Of a DNA stretch of 8,924 bases, positions 5,319 to 8,924 are shown piece by piece. A model generated the notes under the pieces. That model did no database searches. It saw nothing but the letters and a program-made list of their open reading frames with translations, and was not told the origin of the DNA. The position numbers were made by a program, and so were the translations under genes. This stretch comes from Opitutia bacterium (lineage in GTDB: Bacteria > Verrucomicrobiota > Verrucomicrobiia > Opitutales > UBA953), in contig CANCLV010000040.1 of the NCBI GenBank assembly GCA_947378905.1, positions 1 through 8,924 on the forward strand, read 5' to 3'. Each line of letters starts with the position of its first letter. Positions within the stretch are counted from its first letter, which is position 1.

Positions 5319-7247
5319 ATGAGCAAAATCATCGGAATCGATCTCGGAACTACCAACTCTTGCATGGCCATCCTGGAAGCAGGTGAAGCTGTTGTCATCG
5401 CCAATTCAGAAGGCGCACGCACGACGCCTTCAGTGGTCGCCTTCACTAAGACTGGCGAAGTGCTCGTTGGCCAAGCAGCTAAGCGCCAAGCAGTCACCAA
5501 TCCGAAGAACACCGTTTTCTCGGCGAAGCGCCTCATCGGTCGCAAATTCTCCGAAGTCAAAAATATCGCTGCCAAGCTTCCTTACAAAGTAGTTGAAGGA
5601 AAAAATGGCGACGCCGCTATCGAATGTGATGTCGAAGGAAAGCCACGCGTCTTCACTCCTGAAGAAATCGCCGCCAAAGTTTTAGCTAAACTCAAAGCCG
5701 ATGCGGAAGCCTACCTCGGCGAAAAAGTTACCCAGGCGGTTATCACTGTGCCTGCATATTTTAATGATTCGCAACGTCAGGCCACCAAAGACGCCGGCAC
5801 CATTGCTGGTTTAGAAGTCCTTCGTATTGTGAATGAGCCAACCGCTGCATCTTTAGCTTATGGTTTAGATAAGAAGGGTGATGAAAAGATCGCAGTTTAC
5901 GATTTGGGTGGTGGAACTTTCGACGTCTCGATTCTTGAAATCGGTGGCGGTGTTTTCGAAGTTAAAGCAACCAATGGCGACACCGAGCTCGGTGGAGATA
6001 ATTGGGATGAACGCATTATCCAATGGCTCATTGACGGATTCCGCGCTGAACAAGGAATCGATCTTTCGAAAGATCCGATGGCTCGTCAGCGTCTGAAAGA
6101 AGAAGCTGAAAAAGCTAAGATTGCTTTATCTTCCTCGAACTCGGTCGATATTAATTTACCTTTTATTACAGCTGATGCGACGGGTCCTAAGCACCTTAAC
6201 GTCACTCTGTCCCGAGCTCAAATGGAGAAGGTCTGTGATGATCTTTCTGAGCGTACTAGGAAGCCTTTTGAAAACTGCTTAAAGGATGCAGGCCTTTCAA
6301 TGAATCAAGTCGATGAACTCGTCCTGGTTGGCGGTATGACTCGTATGCCTAAGATCAACGACATCGCTCGTTCACTCGCTGGCAAAGATCCACACAAGGG
6401 TGTTAATCCGGATGAAGTGGTTGCGATTGGTGCAGCAATTCAGGCCGGTGTCTTGAAGGGTGATGTTAAAGATGTTCTCTTACTCGACGTTACACCGTTA
6501 ACGCTCTCCATCGAAACGATGGGTGGTGTCGCAACGCCGATGATTGATCGTAACACCACGATTCCTACCAAGAAATCACAAGTGTACTCGACCGCCGCAG
6601 ACAATCAACCCGCTGTAGATATCGTTATTCTGCAAGGTGAACGTCCGATGGCTAAAGATAATAAACACCTCGGTACATTTAAGCTCGATGGCATTATGCC
6701 AGCAGCTCGTGGTACTCCCCAAATTGAAGTGACCTTTGATATCGATGCGAACGGTATCTTACACGTCAGCGCGACGGACAAAGGTACTGGCAAAGCTCAA
6801 AAGATTTCCATCACCGGATCTTCGGGTCTTTCTAAAGATGAAGTTGAGAAACTCCGCAAGGAAGCTGAACTACATGCTGAAGAAGATAAGAAGGCACGCG
6901 ATGTGGCTGAAGCTCGCAATCAACTTGATGCCATTATCTTCCAAGGTGAAAAACAACTGAAAGAAAACGGCGACAAATTCCCTGGCGACACCAAGGCCCA
7001 AGCCGAAGCTGCGATCAAGGAAGGTCAAGAGCTCCTCAAGAAACCTGAAGCAACCGCTGAGGAGTTCCAAAAGGCGCACGAAGCCATCATCAAGCCACTC
7101 GGTGAGGCTGCTCAGGCGATTTATGCTGAGGCCGCTAAACAAGGTGAAGCCAATCCTCAAGCTGGCTCGGACGCCAAAGAAGGAAAAGCGAAAGATGGCA
7201 AAGTAGTCGATGGCGACTTCGAGGTTGTAGACGACGGTAAGAAATAA
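5319..7247 (+). CDS. dnaK: DnaK, Hsp70 chaperone
   Basis: DnaK is the ATP-driven cytosolic chaperone that binds exposed hydrophobic peptides, working with DnaJ and GrpE. The 642 residues match the usual bacterial length. The nucleotide-binding domain shows phosphate loop 1 IDLGTTNSC (7-15), VPAYFNDSQRQAT, NEPTAASLAYGLD (172-184), phosphate loop 2 DLGGGTFDVS (195-204) and LVGGMTRMP (336-344). The interdomain linker DVLLLDVTP (385-393) leads into the substrate-binding beta domain with LQGERPMAKDN. A helical lid follows (about 505-605), then a Lys/Ala/Gly-rich tail ending KVVDGDFEVVDDGKK. The long insertion in the first lobe is of Gram-negative type. The start MSKIIGIDLGTT is standard; no Shine-Dalgarno motif precedes it. 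grpE and dnaJ are not adjacent, and the downstream terminator makes dnaK a single-gene unit. Base composition shifts to more C-ending codons in the first part, typical of a highly expressed gene. Confidence 0.98.
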   Translation: MSKIIGIDLGTTNSCMAILEAGEAVVIANSEGARTTPSVVAFTKTGEVLVGQAAKRQAVTNPKNTVFSAKRLIGRKFSEVKNIAAKLPYKVVEGKNGDAAIECDVEGKPRVFTPEEIAAKVLAKLKADAEAYLGEKVTQAVITVPAYFNDSQRQATKDAGTIAGLEVLRIVNEPTAASLAYGLDKKGDEKIAVYDLGGGTFDVSILEIGGGVFEVKATNGDTELGGDNWDERIIQWLIDGFRAEQGIDLSKDPMARQRLKEEAEKAKIALSSSNSVDINLPFITADATGPKHLNVTLSRAQMEKVCDDLSERTRKPFENCLKDAGLSMNQVDELVLVGGMTRMPKINDIARSLAGKDPHKGVNPDEVVAIGAAIQAGVLKGDVKDVLLLDVTPLTLSIETMGGVATPMIDRNTTIPTKKSQVYSTAADNQPAVDIVILQGERPMAKDNKHLGTFKLDGIMPAARGTPQIEVTFDIDANGILHVSATDKGTGKAQKISITGSSGLSKDEVEKLRKEAELHAEEDKKARDVAEARNQLDAIIFQGEKQLKENGDKFPGDTKAQAEAAIKEGQELLKKPEATAEEFQKAHEAIIKPLGEAAQAIYAEAAKQGEANPQAGSDAKEGKAKDGKVVDGDFEVVDDGKK

Positions 7248-7264
7248 TCGCCGTTAATATTCTT

Positions 7265-7300
7265 AAAAGGGCCAGCCATTGAGCTGGCCCTTTTTGTTTT
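7265..7300 (+). terminator. Rho-independent terminator after dnaK
   Basis: GGGCCAGC (7269-7276), a six-base loop and GCTGGCCC (7283-7290) form a perfect eight-pair GC-rich stem, followed by TTTTTGTTTTT. Four A bases before the stem can pair with the first Ts and extend it to twelve pairs. It begins 18 bases after the dnaK stop and should end the dnaK transcript. Confidence 0.93.
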
Positions 7301-7306
7301 TATATC
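7279..7306 (+). promoter_or_regulatory. Weak candidate promoter for hemL-proC inside the dnaK terminator
   Basis: TTGAGC (7279-7284), 16 bases, then TATATC (7301-7306) gives an approximate sigma-70 pair about 45 bases before the hemL start. Each box matches the consensus at only four of six positions, and the -35 lies in the terminator loop and stem. hemL needs its own start signal because of the terminator, but this exact site is tentative. Confidence 0.25.
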
Positions 7307-7350
7307 GCTCAACCGTTGACCAAACGCCTCGGCTGTGTTGGCTTTGCGGT

Positions 7351-8628
7351 GTGAAATCTTCCGAGCAATTATTTCAAGAAGCCCTAGCCATGATTCCGGG
7401 CGGGGTTAATTCTCCGGTGCGAGCCTTTCGCTCGGTCGGCGGCACGCCTTTTTTTACTAAGTCAGCCAACGGTGCACGATTAACCACTGTAGATAACAAG
7501 CAGTTGGTTGATTTCGTTTTAACCTGGGGGCCAGCGATTCATGGTCATAATGATCCTGAAATCCGAAGCGCCATTCAAGAAGCTCTGAATGCTGGCACGA
7601 GTTTTGGTACGCCTAATCCTCTAGAGGTCGAAATGGCCCAATTGATTTTAGAGTGTGTGCCAGCCATTAAAAAAGTTCGTATGACGAATAGTGGGACCGA
7701 AGCGACAATGTCGGCCATCCGCTTGGCTCGTGGATATACCGGTCGAGAAAAAATCATTAAATTCTCTGGATGTTATCATGGTCACGTGGATTCACTTTTA
7801 GTTAAGGCGGGCTCGGGTGCACTCACACAGGGTAATCCTGATTCAGCTGGCGTGACCAAGGGTACCGCGGCCGATACATTAGTGGCTGAATATAATAATT
7901 TACCCGATGTAGAAAAACTCTTTGAGGCGAATCCAGGTGCCATCGCAGGAGTTATTTTAGAACCCTATCCAGCCAATGTAGGATTAATTTTACCGCAAAA
8001 GGGTTTCCTGGAAGGTCTGCGAAATCTTTGTACTAAACACGGTGCCGTATTAATTTTCGATGAAGTGATGACTGGCTTCCGTCTTTCATTAGCAGGTACT
8101 CAGGGATTACATCATGTTGTGCCTGACTTAGTTTGCCTTGGTAAAATTATTGGTGGCGGGCTTCCTGTAGGAGCTTTAGGTGGTAAGGCAGAAATCATGG
8201 ATAAACTCGCGCCGCTGGGTCCGGTGTATCAGGCTGGTACGCTCAGTGGAAATCCGCTCGCCATGGCAGCAGGTTTAGCGGCTGTTCGAAAATTAAAACG
8301 CGAAAACCCTTACCAAAAATTAGATCAACTCGGCAAAAAAGTCCGCGATACATTATTGTCTGCGGCGAAGGCTAAGGGAATTTCTCTTCACGTTCCGCAA
8401 GTGGGGTCGATGTTCTCATTATTTTTCAATCCTGACGTGGTTACGAATTACGAACAAGCGATTGCGTCCAATGGTGACCTTTACCGAAAGGTATTTCGTT
8501 ATGCCTTAGATCATGGCGTTTATTTAGCGCCTTCGCCTTATGAGACGGCCTTTTTATCGACTGCACACGAAGGGGTCGACATCGACCAGGCCTGTGCTAC
8601 ACTGGATTCTGCAATTCGTTCACTTTAA
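7351..8628 (+). CDS. hemL: Glutamate-1-semialdehyde 2,1-aminomutase (GTG start)
   Basis: HemL is a PLP enzyme that converts glutamate-1-semialdehyde to 5-aminolevulinate, the end of the C5 route to haem; HemB uses the product. I choose the GTG at 7351, giving 425 residues beginning VKSSEQLFQEALAMIPGGVNSPVRAF, the family N-terminus. With this start the PLP lysine in LGKIIGGG is residue 265, equal to the known E. coli position. Other family blocks (same numbering) are NSGTEATMSAIRLARGYTGR (from 113), YHGHVD (142-147), DEVMTGFR (237-244) and GTLSGNPLAMAAG (about 296-308). The frame stays open upstream to an ATG at 7279, but that codon sits in the dnaK terminator loop and would add 24 non-family residues. 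No Shine-Dalgarno motif precedes the GTG. Presence of hemL implies the glutamyl-tRNA route rather than ALA synthase. proC follows 6 bases after the stop. Confidence 0.95.
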   Translation: MKSSEQLFQEALAMIPGGVNSPVRAFRSVGGTPFFTKSANGARLTTVDNKQLVDFVLTWGPAIHGHNDPEIRSAIQEALNAGTSFGTPNPLEVEMAQLILECVPAIKKVRMTNSGTEATMSAIRLARGYTGREKIIKFSGCYHGHVDSLLVKAGSGALTQGNPDSAGVTKGTAADTLVAEYNNLPDVEKLFEANPGAIAGVILEPYPANVGLILPQKGFLEGLRNLCTKHGAVLIFDEVMTGFRLSLAGTQGLHHVVPDLVCLGKIIGGGLPVGALGGKAEIMDKLAPLGPVYQAGTLSGNPLAMAAGLAAVRKLKRENPYQKLDQLGKKVRDTLLSAAKAKGISLHVPQVGSMFSLFFNPDVVTNYEQAIASNGDLYRKVFRYALDHGVYLAPSPYETAFLSTAHEGVDIDQACATLDSAIRSL

Positions 8629-8634
8629 TCAACT

Positions 8635-8924
8635 ATGGCTAAACTTTCATTCATCGGTGCAGGGCGTATGGCTGGGGCTATCGTGCGTGGCCTCATCCGT
8701 TCGGGAGCCTGTATGCCGAGCGATATCAAGATTATCGGTGGTGCTAATCACTCAGCGAAAGATTTAGCCAAGGAAACGGGAGTTATCATCGCCACTAGTG
8801 CTGAAGATTTATTTGCGGATGCTGACGCAGTTGTGGTCGCCTGTAAGCCTCAACAATTTCCTTTGCTCAATGAGTCCTATGGTAAATTGGCGAAAGATAA
8901 ATTAGTCTTATCTGTTTTAGCGGG
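8635..8924 (+). CDS. proC: Pyrroline-5-carboxylate reductase (N-terminal part, cut by window edge)
   Basis: From the ATG at 8635 there are 96 open codons to the right end. The product starts MAKLSFIGAGRMAGAIVRGL, the Rossmann NAD(P)-binding fold of ProC with its glycine motif GAGRMA. It continues with VVVACKPQQF (about 67-76) and LVLSVLAG, the beta strands that end the nucleotide-binding half in this family. ProC reduces 1-pyrroline-5-carboxylate to proline in the cytosol, the last step of proline synthesis. The start is 6 bases after the hemL stop, so the two genes are probably one transcript. No obvious metabolic link exists beyond both pathways starting from glutamate. The catalytic C-terminal dimer domain is outside the window, so integrity is unknown. 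Confidence 0.93.
   Translation, partial: MAKLSFIGAGRMAGAIVRGLIRSGACMPSDIKIIGGANHSAKDLAKETGVIIATSAEDLFADADAVVVACKPQQFPLLNESYGKLAKDKLVLSVLA

Noticed and set aside
5225..5575. A 116-codon open frame on the minus strand covering the dnaK start and part of the upstream gap
   Set aside because: It is antisense to the conserved dnaK N-terminus, its product shows no recognisable domain, and codon constraint is explained by dnaK.
6870..7160. A 96-codon minus-strand open frame under the dnaK lid region
   Set aside because: It mirrors the repetitive Lys/Glu/Ala codons of the DnaK lid; the predicted protein is low-complexity Leu/Phe and typical of an antisense shadow.
1..8924. Defence system, mobile element, CRISPR, tRNA or a novel multi-gene system
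   Set aside because: Every gene has a recognisable housekeeping or widespread family, gaps are short, and no direct repeats, integrase, transposase, toxin or cloverleaf-like sequence was seen.

Overview
The window is a stretch of bacterial chromosome that carries housekeeping genes almost edge to edge. It holds eleven protein genes, two of them cut by the window ends. There are no RNA genes, mobile elements, CRISPR arrays or phage genes that I can support, and no gene-free stretch longer than about 210 bases. My best guess for the source is a Verrucomicrobiota bacterium, perhaps Opitutae-like. This rests on moderate GC, a Gram-negative-type DnaK, a Fur-family gene directly ahead of sufC-sufB, and a non-cysteine HemB. 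It is a judgement from general resemblance, not from a search. None of the eleven genes has a recognisable Shine-Dalgarno motif, which is itself a hint about lineage.

Minus strand, read from about 5111 down to 1: hemB (haem synthesis); a small VF530-type DNA-binding protein; leuB (leucine synthesis); a small helix-hairpin-helix protein whose start codon overlaps the leuB stop; an isolated LON substrate-binding-domain protein; a PerR/Fur-type regulator; then sufC and the start of sufB (iron-sulfur cluster assembly). Gaps are short (1 to 87 bases), so much of this may be co-transcribed. The regulator has its own upstream gap containing a perfect 15-base 7-1-7 palindrome of Fur/PerR-box design. 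A second, imperfect copy lies across its start codon. This suggests that fur-sufC-sufB is an autoregulated unit.

Plus strand, from 5319 rightwards: dnaK (Hsp70 chaperone) with a strong intrinsic terminator just after it, then hemL (5-aminolevulinate formation) followed 6 bases later by proC (proline synthesis), which runs off the right end. hemB and dnaK are divergent and share a 207-base gap. That gap holds a TATAAT box and an overlapping inverted repeat that also fits a sigma-54 spacing. The CIRCE heat-shock element is absent.

Functionally the window joins two haem-pathway enzymes (HemL and HemB, the steps before and after 5-aminolevulinate), Fe-S assembly with its likely metal or redox regulator, a chaperone and two amino-acid biosynthesis genes. 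I found no evidence of an exotic multi-gene system. The most interesting points are the divergent metal chemistry of the Fur-family regulator, its atypical operator pair and the lack of Shine-Dalgarno motifs.
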